A DNA stretch of 15,032 bases from an uncultured Collinsella sp. (GCA_900551185.1 URVF01000015.1:1-15032), one strand, 5' to 3'. Positions 1-6,947 are shown, counted from the first letter of the stretch. Numbers and translations are program-made. The notes: generated by a model from the sequence alone, not told the origin.

Positions 1-49
1 ACGAGATCATGCCTAGTCTCGTGGGCTCGGAGATGTGTATAAGAGACAG
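1..49 (+). other. Illumina P7/Nextera adapter (not genomic)
   Basis: This is library adapter, not organism DNA. Bases 1-7 match the end of the P7 oligo (ACGAGAT). Bases 8-15 read CATGCCTA, the adapter form of a Nextera i7 index that I recall as N706. Bases 16-49 match the Nextera read-2 adapter, ending in the Tn5 mosaic end AGATGTGTATAAGAGACAG. Genomic sequence begins at about base 50. Any ORF crossing this junction carries artificial residues. Confidence 0.97.
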
Positions 50-696
50 GCCTGGGCGGTGTCGAGCTGCGCGAACACCTGCGCACGCAGGCGCGGGTCG
101 AGCTGCTCGATGATGTCGGCAATGTCGGCAGGGTGCAGCTCGCCAAGCGTCTTGTGCGACACCGAGAGCTGGATGTTCTTAGTCGAGCGATCGAGCAGGT
201 CCATGTAGGACCAAGCGATGATGTCCTCACTGAGCGGCTTGCCCAGGTGCTTCATAAAGCCCTCGACGATATGCTCGAGCGCGGGGCTGATGGCGCGCAG
301 CAGACCGCGGGCACCGACCTCGGCGCCCAGCAGGCGCAGCTGATTTTCGCCCGACATGGAAAACTTGATGTCGTTTACGCGCACGACCTTCATGCCCTGC
401 GTATCGACAATCTGCTTGTTGAGCACGTCGCGGGCAAGCAAGAGTTCGGTCGGCTGCAGGTACGAAAAACGGATTTCGGTGGCCGACGTCTTAAGGTGTA
501 CACCCGTCTCGTCGATACGGTCGACCCATTTGCGCCAGCTGATCATAAACGGCGTCTTGCCGGGTCCGCGGAACGCGAGCGACGTCACGTGCGGAAAAAC
601 TTCGCCGGTAGCAATACCAAAATCGTTGACCACGCCGAGCTTTTCGCCGTCGACGTCCAAGACCGGCAATTTGAGCATCTCACTCAGATAATTCAA
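50..696 (-). CDS. PRC-barrel/MgtE-N domain protein, 3' end missing
   Basis: About 215 genomic residues remain; the C-terminus is cut by the contig end, and the last 11 residues of the raw ORF (CLLYTSPSPRD) are translated adapter. Residues 5-80 and 83-165 look like two PRC-barrel-type beta units. Residues 183-211 (GELHPADIADIIEQLDP) match the start of the MgtE intracellular N domain, the Mg-sensing superhelix of MgtE magnesium channels. In family members a CBS pair usually follows; whether a channel domain followed here cannot be seen. The start is a TTG at 694-696, preceded by GGGGAG at 5-nt spacing and by in-frame stops; an ATG six codons later (676-678) is the alternative. Likely role: divalent-cation sensing or transport, possibly soluble. 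The gene is preceded by a 328-nt leader rich in hairpins. Confidence 0.72.
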
Positions 697-1024
697 TGGT
701 GCTCCCCATCATTATTCCTCCGGACGCGGCCGCGCGTGCGGCGTCTGGGGGCTTCTGGATATGTATACGCATGCGCGGGCGGCACGCCGCTCGACGCTTA
801 CACCCCGTGCATGCGCAAAAAGCACCTGCATGGGGTCATCGACTGTATGGTCGAGGTTTGGATTTCACCTGTAACCTTTCTCTTGACCCTCATTAACCGC
901 AGTAACTATAGCATCAGCATCGCCCTGCGGCATCGAATTTATGCGCTGCACATTGCAGGCATACCAAACGCTGACGCATCCGTGACATAGTCATTGGGGA
1001 CGTTCTTAAATGACTACCCAATAA
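697..1024. other. Gene-free leader region with stacked hairpins and one palindromic repeat
   Basis: I see no credible gene here. Reading towards the MgtE-N gene, it holds a palindromic repeat (989-1015), an imperfect hairpin at 802-836 (10-nt arms, one A-C mismatch on the minus RNA), a competing hairpin at 769-814 that shares 804-811 with it, and a GC-rich hairpin at 723-745 (GACG/CGTC plus CCGC/GCGG arms) about 17 nt from the Shine-Dalgarno. I could not identify a convincing minus-strand promoter. I see no resemblance to the M-box (ykoK) Mg riboswitch core. Confidence 0.5.
989..1015. repeat. 27-nt palindromic repeat, copy 1 (GGGGAC core)
   Basis: Arms AGTCATT and AATGACT are perfect inverted repeats around a 13-nt centre that begins GGGGAC and ends CTTA. 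The same layout recurs at 9417-9443 and 9450-9476. It lies 9 nt beyond the stop of the deacetylase-like gene (minus strand), the usual place for REP-like elements. Confidence 0.85.
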
Positions 1025-2431
1025 CTACCCTGTGGTGTCATTGTCCTCAGCAAGCTGGGGGAACACGGCGTCCTTGGGCATGGTGACCTTCGTCAGCAAG
1101 GTGAGCTTTTTGCTCAGCGACGTGTCCGTCTTGACCAGGTCGCTGAGCGTCACGATCTTGTAGCCGTCGGCAATGAGGCCGTCGATAATCTGCGGCAGCG
1201 CCTCGAGTGTCTGCTCAGCGCATTCGTCTCTATCGGTGAGCAGCACGATATTGCCCGGCGTCACCGAATCGAGCACCGTCGAGACTTGCTCGTCGGCACC
1301 GTTGAGCAGCCAGTCGCCCGAGTCAATATTCCACGAGACCACGGCGGAGACCAGGTCCATCGCATCAATCCAGTTTTGCTCGTCAAAGGCAGCGTAGGGA
1401 GCACGCAGTAGCATCGTCTTCACGCCGGTCGCCGACTTAATCGCATCGGTGCCTTTCGTGATCTGTTCGCGTACCGCCTCACGGTCCTGGCCCTTGAGCG
1501 AATCGTCGCTGTAGCTGTTGGATCCGATCTCGCACCCGGCATCGACAATCGCCTTGGCCGTGGCAGGCGAGGCCTCGGCCGCATCGCCCGAAAGGAAGAA
1601 CGTCGCGGTGACGCCCTTTTCCTTGAGCACCTGCAAGATCTGCTTGGTAGCGCCGCTCGGACCCTCGTCAAACGTCAGCGCCACGTACTTTTTGTTGCCC
1701 TTGGGCGCCACGCTGGCGCACGCAACGACGCAATCGGTGGCGGGCACAACCTCGCCGCGGTCCTGCGTCTTGCCCGACTGCTCACCAACCCACACCTCGG
1801 AGCGGCCCTGGACACCCCACGTCTGCACATACTCGATAGCGCCCGTGCCCTCGACCTTGAGCTTGGGCTCGATAACCGTAGCCTGAACCTCGTGCTTCTC
1901 GTAGGTGTTACGGCCATCCTTGACCGTCACCTTCTCGCCACCCTCAAGTTCGCGGCTATCCCATTTGCCCTGCTTCACGCGCTTGCCGTCGACCTTCACC
2001 GACAGCTTTTCGCCCCCATGGCGCTTGAGCACGCTGTCATCGACGGCTAGCAGGTCGCCTGCGTCGTAGGTGTCAGTCAACTCCTGGTCGTCGATGAGGT
2101 TTTGTAGCGTAGAGCCGACGCGCACTGCGGTCTTCTGGCCGTTGAGCTCCACGTCCACGCTGCGGTTGACGTAGCCCACGACGGCAGCGATAAACAGCAC
2201 GAGCGCGCAACCCACGGCGATGAGCGCATAGGGCAGGCGAGACGAACGACGGGGTGTGCGGCTGTTGCCGATGCGAGCGCTGCGGTCGCTAAAGCCGCGG
2301 CTATGGTTGAGGTACATCGCGCCGGGCTTACGGTGACGCTTGCGTTGACCGCTGGGCAGCTGCCCCAGGTCGCGGCGCGCCGTCGGACGCGCACCCGAAC
2401 GCCCGTTTAAGTTGGATCCGTTTTGGCGCAT
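1025..2431 (-). CDS. Membrane-anchored polysaccharide-deacetylase-like protein with degenerate active site
   Basis: 468 residues: a basic cytoplasmic N-terminus (1-65), one membrane helix (about 67-87), a DUF348/G5-like beta module (about 91-215), then a NodB-type carbohydrate esterase 4 domain (about 247-435). Fold motifs are clear: TFDEG (253-257), RAPY (343-346), DSGDW (370-374) and NIVLLTD (394-400). The key residues are changed, however. The metal-binding Asp of TFDD is Glu256, the two His of the H-x3-H motif are Asn305 and Asp309 (GSNSYSDDSL), and the catalytic His near the C-terminus is Thr399. CE4 enzymes deacetylate peptidoglycan or chitin outside the membrane with a D-H-H-bound metal; this copy probably binds rather than cleaves glycan, or uses altered chemistry. 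The ATG (2429-2431) follows a strong GGGGGAGG site. Confidence 0.85.
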   Translation of the reverse strand: MRQNGSNLNGRSGARPTARRDLGQLPSGQRKRHRKPGAMYLNHSRGFSDRSARIGNSRTPRRSSRLPYALIAVGCALVLFIAAVVGYVNRSVDVELNGQKTAVRVGSTLQNLIDDQELTDTYDAGDLLAVDDSVLKRHGGEKLSVKVDGKRVKQGKWDSRELEGGEKVTVKDGRNTYEKHEVQATVIEPKLKVEGTGAIEYVQTWGVQGRSEVWVGEQSGKTQDRGEVVPATDCVVACASVAPKGNKKYVALTFDEGPSGATKQILQVLKEKGVTATFFLSGDAAEASPATAKAIVDAGCEIGSNSYSDDSLKGQDREAVREQITKGTDAIKSATGVKTMLLRAPYAAFDEQNWIDAMDLVSAVVSWNIDSGDWLLNGADEQVSTVLDSVTPGNIVLLTDRDECAEQTLEALPQIIDGLIADGYKIVTLSDLVKTDTSLSKKLTLLTKVTMPKDAVFPQLAEDNDTTG

Positions 2432-2452
2432 ATGCCCTCCCCCATAAACACA

Positions 2453-2482
2453 GCAAGCCGGAGCAACAGGTCTCCGGCTTGC
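2453..2482 (-). terminator. Hairpin terminator after the PRC-barrel gene
   Basis: A perfect 11-bp inverted repeat (GCAAGCCGGAG and CTCCGGCTTGC) encloses an 8-nt loop, 21 nt beyond the stop of the PRC-barrel gene and 21 nt before the deacetylase-like start. On the minus strand the downstream tract is only moderately T-rich (TGTGTTTATG), so termination may be partial and allow some read-through into the next gene. Confidence 0.7.
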
Positions 2483-2503
2483 CTCCCATCATTTGGTACG
2501 TCG

Positions 2504-3259
2504 CTATTTTGTAGCTTTTGACGAGCCTCCGCTCGCCTTTTGGTATTCGTCCTTAAAGGCCTTGAACATGCCGCGCGTCTTGCCGAGCTGCTTGCCCAGT
2601 GCGCGACTGCCCTTGTCCACGGCAACCGATCCCTTGTCGTCGAGCACCTTGGCGCCCTTTTTGACCTTGTCGCCCACCACGACGCTGGCCTCGGCGGCCT
2701 TGGCAGCCGCACCGCCCGAATACCCGAGCGACTTGACCTCGTCCGAGACGACCATCGCGCCGTTCTCATAGCCGCGCAGCATCGTCGGCGGCACCTGCGT
2801 GTCACCAACCAAAACACTCGAAGCAGCACCGGCGGTCACATAGAATGCCTGCACGATGCCCGAACGCGGCTTGAACTCCACATCCGAGCAATAGCCCACG
2901 ACGTCGCCCGATTCCGTGCGCACGTCCATACCGACCCAGATGATGCAATCGTCCAGGTTGATGTCGAGGCGCTTAGCGGCGGCGGCATCGTACGTGTCCT
3001 TGACGTCATCGACCGCAATGGCGCCCTCGTAGACACCAATGGCGTCGAGCGCTACGAATCGATCGGGGCGCTCGATCATGCCCGCGATATCGGACTGGCG
3101 GACCATAAAGCCGACCACGCGCGTACCGCCCGGGGTAAAGACCGGAAAGTGAATCTTTCCGAGCTTTTTAGGGCTGCGCGGCGTGCCGTCCTTTTTGGTG
3201 CGCTTGTCCTCGGTGGGCTTGCGATAGATCTTGGCGCCGACAAAATCCCCGGCGCGCAT
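2504..3259 (-). CDS. PRC-barrel domain protein
   Basis: 251 residues with no membrane segment or signal peptide. Two PRC-barrel-like halves are visible: about 3-95 (starting MRAGDFVGAKIYR, with a lysine-rich loop at 18-35) and about 105-175 (IIWVGMDVRTESGDVVGYCSDVEF). A basic, Ala/Gly/Lys-rich tail (about 185-251) may be flexible or bind nucleic acid or another anion. PRC barrels are small beta modules found in RNA-processing, photosynthetic and stress proteins; the specific role here is unknown. The ATG at 3257-3259 overlaps the stop of the YtxH gene as TAATG, with GAGG just upstream inside that gene, so the two are translationally coupled. An 11-bp hairpin follows its stop. Confidence 0.75.
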   Translation of the reverse strand: MRAGDFVGAKIYRKPTEDKRTKKDGTPRSPKKLGKIHFPVFTPGGTRVVGFMVRQSDIAGMIERPDRFVALDAIGVYEGAIAVDDVKDTYDAAAAKRLDINLDDCIIWVGMDVRTESGDVVGYCSDVEFKPRSGIVQAFYVTAGAASSVLVGDTQVPPTMLRGYENGAMVVSDEVKSLGYSGGAAAKAAEASVVVGDKVKKGAKVLDDKGSVAVDKGSRALGKQLGKTRGMFKAFKDEYQKASGGSSKATK

Positions 3260-3648
3260 TATGCCTCGGTCGAGGGCTCCGCAGCCTCGGTATCAGCCTC
3301 GACGGCGTTCTCGACCACGACGTCGGCGGCAGGCGTCACGTTGCCGCCCGAAATGGCGTCGTTGAGCTGCTCGCGCAGCTGGTCCATGCGCTCGCGGGCC
3401 AGGTCGACCTTGGCGCGCAGGTCGTCGGTCTTGGCGTCGACCATCGGGCCAAAGTCATTCACCGCAGCACGGGCCTCCTCGGCGCTGTGCTCGTAGGTGT
3501 CGCGCATATTGTCCCAGGCGTCGTTGGCGATATCGGCAGCCATGGCGCGGGTCTCGGCGCCCGAGCGCGGGGCCAGAGCAACGCCGACAATAGCGCCGGC
3601 AGCGGCACCAAAAAGTGCGCCGGAGACAAAGCTGAAAGTCTTACCCAT
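3259..3648 (-). CDS. YtxH-family membrane-associated protein
   Basis: 129 residues from the ATG at 3646-3648. An N-terminal glycine/alanine-rich hydrophobic segment (about 7-26) followed by APRSGAETR matches YtxH-type general-stress proteins. The rest is a highly charged helical stretch (about 35-100, heptad-like) and an acidic Ala/Glu/Val tail. The protein likely sits in the membrane with its helix in the cytoplasm. A second in-frame ATG at 3652-3654 also fits the AGGAGAGGA site; longer starts to 3720 would run through the -10 box and are rejected. It is coupled to the PRC-barrel gene by a TAATG overlap. It has its own promoter-like element at 3700-3705 and a short hairpin in the leader. Confidence 0.78.
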   Translation of the reverse strand: MGKTFSFVSGALFGAAAGAIVGVALAPRSGAETRAMAADIANDAWDNMRDTYEHSAEEARAAVNDFGPMVDAKTDDLRAKVDLARERMDQLREQLNDAISGGNVTPAADVVVENAVEADTEAAEPSTEA

Positions 3649-3665
3649 GATCATTCCTCTCCTGC

Positions 3666-3681
3666 GGGCACGTCGGTGCCC
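3666..3681 (-). other. Leader hairpin before the YtxH gene
   Basis: A perfect 6-bp stem (GGGCAC/GTGCCC) with a 4-nt loop lies between the -10 box and the Shine-Dalgarno, roughly 8 nt upstream of AGGAG. It may stabilise the mRNA or tune translation. Confidence 0.45.
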
Positions 3682-3699
3682 ACCGTTTGAATGTTGTCC

Positions 3700-3705
3700 A
3701 TTATA
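3700..3705 (-). promoter_or_regulatory. -10 element for the YtxH/PRC-barrel operon
   Basis: On the minus strand the sequence GGGTATAATGG gives a perfect TATAAT, about 50 nt upstream of the YtxH start. No good -35 lies at 16-18 nt. The promoter may therefore rely on an activator, or on another sigma factor as is common for stress genes; that second point is inference. Confidence 0.6.
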
Positions 3706-3784
3706 CCCGCAGCGCATCACTTGCCGCTCCGCTCATCTACGTACGGCAAAGGCGCAGGTACGTGATGGTGGTAAACGCGTAGGC

Positions 3785-4618
3785 CTACTCCTGGGGCATA
3801 GCCGGCATGGCCGCCGTGGCACCCGGGTCCTCGCCGGCGCCGTCCACGAGCGGCAGGCTGCCCTCATGCGCAGGTCCTGCCGGAACCGTCGCCGCACCAC
3901 CAAAGACGGCAGCGGAGGCCTCGTGGTTCTCGGCAACCGCGCCCTCGGTATCAATCGCCACCTGGGGCTCGTCGTCAAAGTTGGGGACACCCTGGGGCTC
4001 GGTGGGAACAGGCTCGGCGGTCGCATCGGCAACGGACTCGGCGTCGGCCGGCACATCGCCCTCGTCAGCGCCCTCGTCCTCGACAGCATCTTCGCCGTTC
4101 GCAGCGGCGACGGCCTCGTGAGGATCCTTGCCCTCGGCCTCGGCGCGCATGCCCAGCACCAGGTTGCGCAGGCCCGCGACCGTGCCTTCCACGTCGGGGG
4201 CAGGCTGGTCGGCGTGCAGGTACGCCCAGTCCATCATAAAGGTGGCCGAAGACAGCGCACCGATGGCCAGCGCGTCGTCGGGGCACGAAAGCTCAACCTC
4301 AAAGACGCGCTCGTCGTGCTCACTTACGCGCGTGCGGCCGCACGAGATGCTACCGGCAAGACCGGTCTCGTTCATGAGCTCGACCGTCACGTGCTCCAGC
4401 AGATGGCAAAGCTCGGTCTGGCCCATGCAGTCCTGGAACTCGCGACCGGAATCACCCAGGCACAGGTGCTTGGCAATCGCCGGCACCAGGTAATACACGC
4501 GCGCCGTGGCCTCGATATCCTCCGAGGTCATGAGCGGCATGCCGGGGTTCACCAGCACATGCGCGCAGATCTTGTCCTCGCTGACGGTGACCTTAAGGAT
4601 GTTGAACAGGCCTGCCAT
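3785..4618 (-). CDS. Stand-alone cyanophycin-synthetase N-domain-like protein with acidic tail
   Basis: 277 residues. Residues about 40-135 resemble the N-terminal domain of cyanophycin synthetase (CphA). A segment VPAIAKHLC (45-53) stands for the LPGL..H.C motif, LLEHVTVELMNETG (73-86) for the conserved HV.EHVALELQ..AG motif, CGRTR (93-97) for the GRTR motif, and VFEVELSCPDDALAIGAL (105-122) for the following beta-alpha unit. In CphA this domain contributes to primer/polymer handling ahead of ATP-grasp and Mur-ligase domains; neither is present here. Residues about 160-277 are low-complexity Ala/Glu/Asp/Pro and probably disordered. The gene starts 24 nt after the CorC-type gene with a GGGGAG site, so the two form an operon. 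Function unknown; the family call rests on motif recognition only. Confidence 0.6.
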   Translation of the reverse strand: MAGLFNILKVTVSEDKICAHVLVNPGMPLMTSEDIEATARVYYLVPAIAKHLCLGDSGREFQDCMGQTELCHLLEHVTVELMNETGLAGSISCGRTRVSEHDERVFEVELSCPDDALAIGALSSATFMMDWAYLHADQPAPDVEGTVAGLRNLVLGMRAEAEGKDPHEAVAAANGEDAVEDEGADEGDVPADAESVADATAEPVPTEPQGVPNFDDEPQVAIDTEGAVAENHEASAAVFGGAATVPAGPAHEGSLPLVDGAGEDPGATAAMPAMPQE

Positions 4619-4642
4619 AACTCTCCCCTACTCTTCCTTGTC

Positions 4643-6016
4643 CTACTCGTCGCCGTCGTGCGGATTCGCGGAACCCGCACCCGACGCCGCCGGCTTCTCT
4701 GCCGAAGACTCGGAATCCTTCTTATCGGTTTCGGCCGGAGCGATCACGCGAATGAGCGAGATGCGCTGGCCACGCATCGACTGCACCTTGAACTTGTACC
4801 CCGCAACCTCAAATACCTCTCCGATGTCGGGCACCGAGTCGCAAAGCTCCAAAATCCAGCCGGCGATGGTCTCATAATCATCGCTTTCCTCAAGCGGCCA
4901 ACCAAGCTCAATCGCGTCATCGCACGAAAAACGCCCATCAACGAGCCACTCGCGGCGCGAAAGGCGCGTGAGATACTTGTTGTCGGGGTCGAACTCGTCC
5001 TCGATCTCGCCGACGATCTCCTCGACGATGTCCTCGATAGTGATAATGCCGGCCGTGCCGCCGTACTCGTCCACGACCACCACGATCTGGTCGTGCGAGG
5101 TCTGCATCTCGGACAGCAGCGGCAGGATGTCCTTGGTGTCGGGCACAAAGGTGGCGTCGCGCAAAAAGCCGGCGATGGGCTGGTCGCCCTTGCCGTCGAG
5201 CGCGGGCTGAATCAGGTCCTTGATGTGCGCAATGCCGGCGACGTTGTCGGGATCCTCGTGATAGACGGGGATGCGGCTAAAGCCGGTCTGGCGCATGGTG
5301 GACAGCACGTCGGCGACCGTCTCGTCGTCCTCGCACATGGTGGTGTCCACGCGCGGCACCATGACCTCGCGGGCAACGGTGTCGCCCAGGTCGAAGATCT
5401 CGTGGATCATGCGCTTTTCCTCGTCGAGCAGGTCGTCCTGCTCCGAGACCATGTACTTGATCTCTTCTTCCGAGACGTTCTGACGGTCGTCGGCACTCTT
5501 GATGCGCAGGATGCGGGCCAGGCCATCGGAGCAAGCGCCGGTCAGCCACACGAGCGGACGAGCGATCTTTTGGAAAAACGACAACGGCCCCACGACCTGC
5601 TTGGACACGCCTTCGGCGTTGGCCAGGCCGATGCGCTTGGGCACAAGCTCGCCGATCACGATGGACACGAAGGCGACCGCGACGGTGATGATGACCGGCG
5701 CCAGGCCGCGCGCGATGGCGGAGAGCGGCGCGATGCCAAAGCTCATGAGCCACGTGGCGAGCGGGTCGGACAGACTCGTCGAGGCGACGGCGGACGAGGC
5801 GAAGCCCACGAGCGTGATGGCGACCTGGATGGTGGCGAGCAGCTGGTCGGAGTCGGCAGCCAGCTTAATGGCACGCTCGGCGCGCTTGTCGCCTTCCTCG
5901 GCCTCGTGCTCCAGCACGGCGCGCTTGGCCGTGGTGAGCGCCATCTCGGACATAGAGAAGTAGCCGTTGATGAGGGTCAAAACGAGGGTGGTGATAAGGG
6001 AGATGGTTATGTCCAT
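4643..6016 (-). CDS. HlyC/CorC (CNNM) family CBS-domain transporter
   Basis: 457 residues. The N-terminal DUF21/CNNM membrane domain (about 1-190) carries the signature GELVPKRIGL (122-131) and several hydrophobic helices. A CBS pair follows (about 215-335; EVMVPRVD at 217-224, VDEYGGTAGIITIEDI at 315-330), then a CorC_HlyC domain (about 350-427) and a short disordered tail. Length and order are complete for the family, which moves or senses Mg2+, Co2+ or Na+; 'hemolysin' in its name is historical. The ATG at 6014-6016 is chosen because the hydrophobic first helix starts directly after it; longer ORF starts add 79 residues of no family likeness. The best Shine-Dalgarno (GGAGG) is 15 nt away, with a small hairpin between. 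It is probably co-transcribed with the CphA-N-like gene. Confidence 0.93.
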   Translation of the reverse strand: MDITISLITTLVLTLINGYFSMSEMALTTAKRAVLEHEAEEGDKRAERAIKLAADSDQLLATIQVAITLVGFASSAVASTSLSDPLATWLMSFGIAPLSAIARGLAPVIITVAVAFVSIVIGELVPKRIGLANAEGVSKQVVGPLSFFQKIARPLVWLTGACSDGLARILRIKSADDRQNVSEEEIKYMVSEQDDLLDEEKRMIHEIFDLGDTVAREVMVPRVDTTMCEDDETVADVLSTMRQTGFSRIPVYHEDPDNVAGIAHIKDLIQPALDGKGDQPIAGFLRDATFVPDTKDILPLLSEMQTSHDQIVVVVDEYGGTAGIITIEDIVEEIVGEIEDEFDPDNKYLTRLSRREWLVDGRFSCDDAIELGWPLEESDDYETIAGWILELCDSVPDIGEVFEVAGYKFKVQSMRGQRISLIRVIAPAETDKKDSESSAEKPAASGAGSANPHDGDE

Positions 6017-6053
6017 CGGGAGTTTCTCGAACCTCCAAGATTCGGGACATCGG

Positions 6054-6081
6054 ATTAAAACGTTGACGGCGGATACGGCAA
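6054..6081 (-). promoter_or_regulatory. Candidate promoter of the CorC-type operon
   Basis: On the minus strand TTGCCG (6076-6081) and TTTAAT (6054-6059) are separated by 16 nt, 38 nt upstream of the ATG at 6016. They match the sigma-70 consensus at 4/6 and 5/6 positions. Read-through from the PAQR gene 110 nt upstream is also possible. Confidence 0.45.
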
Positions 6082-6126
6082 TTGCACCGGCGCCCAAACA
6101 AGGACGCGAGCGCGCAGGCGTGGTCG

Positions 6127-6810
6127 CTAGATTACGAAGAGGATCACCGCCATGAACTGGAAGATACTGCCGGCGAGCACCCACAGGTGAAACACACTGT
6201 GCAGGTAGCGCACGTTTTTGGCGATGTAGAACGGCACGCCCACGGTGTAGCACACGCCGCCGACAGCGAGCAGGGCAAGTGCCACGGGGTTGAGCAGCGA
6301 CACGAGTTCGGGCAGCTTAAAGACGACGAGCCAGCCCATCAGCAGATAGACCACGCCGCTTACCCAATGCGGCTGGCGCTCGCGCATAAAGCACTCGAGG
6401 GCAATGCCGATGATGGCGATGGCCCATACGGCAAAGAACAGCACAGCGCCACCGTCGTTTGCAAGCGTGATGAGGCAAAACGGCGTATAGCTGCCCGCAA
6501 TGAGCAGGTAGATGCAGCTGTGGTCGATGATGCGAAACACGCGCTTGGCGCGCGCGGGCTGAATCGCGTGGTAGAGCGTGGAGGCTAGGTATTCGAGGAT
6601 AATGCTGACGCCATAGACAATCGCCGCGGCCATGTGGGCCGGGCCTCCGCCGCGCAGGGCGGCGAACACGATCAGGAGCACCAGGCCCGCGATACCCAGC
6701 AGGCAGCCGACACCATGGGTGACGGAGTTCATGATCTCCTCACCCACCGTGTAATGTGGAACGGTCGCGGTCTTGGGTCGCGGCTTAGAACTGTCGCTCG
6801 AATCGGACAT
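6127..6810 (-). CDS. Hemolysin III / PAQR-family membrane protein
   Basis: 227 residues from the ATG at 6808-6810. After a short Ser-rich N-terminus, EEIMNSVTHGVG (24-35) opens the domain. It is followed by about seven hydrophobic helices with the family motifs STLYH (77-81), DHSCIYLLIAGSYTPF (96-111) and HSVFHLWVLAGS (204-215). His81, Asp96, His204 and His208 correspond to the presumed zinc site of PAQR proteins. Bacterial members (YqfA/TrhA type) are linked to membrane lipid or fluidity homeostasis; hemolytic activity is not implied. A TTG at 6826-6828 gives a longer ORF, but GGAGG lies inside that extension, 11 nt before the chosen ATG. The gene is divergent from the hydrolase gene. Confidence 0.92.
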   Translation of the reverse strand: MSDSSDSSKPRPKTATVPHYTVGEEIMNSVTHGVGCLLGIAGLVLLIVFAALRGGGPAHMAAAIVYGVSIILEYLASTLYHAIQPARAKRVFRIIDHSCIYLLIAGSYTPFCLITLANDGGAVLFFAVWAIAIIGIALECFMRERQPHWVSGVVYLLMGWLVVFKLPELVSLLNPVALALLAVGGVCYTVGVPFYIAKNVRYLHSVFHLWVLAGSIFQFMAVILFVI

Positions 6811-6851
6811 GCCGGTTACATCCTCCAACGTAAAGAGTTCTCAACACTATA

Positions 6852-6886
6852 TCAAAGCGTCTGGGTACGTGCGAAATTTGCACCAT
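6852..6886 (-). promoter_or_regulatory. Candidate promoter of the PAQR gene
   Basis: On the minus strand a TATAGT-like -10 (within GATATAGTG) is preceded at about 18 nt by TTCGCA, roughly 45-50 nt upstream of the chosen ATG. Agreement is good for the -10 and moderate for the -35. Confidence 0.4.
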
Positions 6887-6918
6887 ACGTGACCCTTTGT
6901 TTACCCATTCTTTGCCTG

Positions 6919-6947
6919 TTGACGCATCAACGGCGAACGTCCATAAT
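6919..6947 (+). promoter_or_regulatory. Sigma-70-type promoter of the hydrolase gene
   Basis: TTGACG (6919-6924) and CATAAT (6942-6947) are spaced by exactly 17 nt, about 50 nt upstream of the ATG at 6997. This is the best -35/-10 pair in the window. A small perfect inverted repeat lies downstream at 6966-6979. Confidence 0.75.

Noticed and set aside
883..912. Plus-strand promoter TTGACC-18 nt-TATAGC, possibly for a small RNA
   Set aside because: Match is fair, but nothing downstream looks like an RNA gene with a terminator; it would run antisense into the deacetylase-like gene.
133..990. 285-residue plus-strand ORF over the left edge
   Set aside because: It opposes the PRC/MgtE-N gene and then runs through the hairpin-rich leader; no motif and no ribosome site.
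697..1024. M-box (ykoK) magnesium riboswitch before the MgtE-N gene
   Set aside because: Hairpins are present, but I do not find the conserved M-box core sequences on the minus strand.
3739..3763. ACGTAC/GTACGT hairpin as terminator of the CphA-N-like gene
   Set aside because: Only 6 bp with a 13-nt loop and no T-tract in either direction; too weak to call.
3497..6058. 853-residue plus-strand ORF
   Set aside because: It is antisense to three well-supported minus-strand genes (YtxH, CphA-N-like, CorC), is rich in Arg/His/Gly/Val and has no domain. Long open shadows are expected in GC-rich DNA.
6820..6836. ATG-TAA minimal ORF directly after GGAGG before the PAQR gene
   Set aside because: The ATG abuts the Shine-Dalgarno with no spacing, so it cannot be used for initiation.
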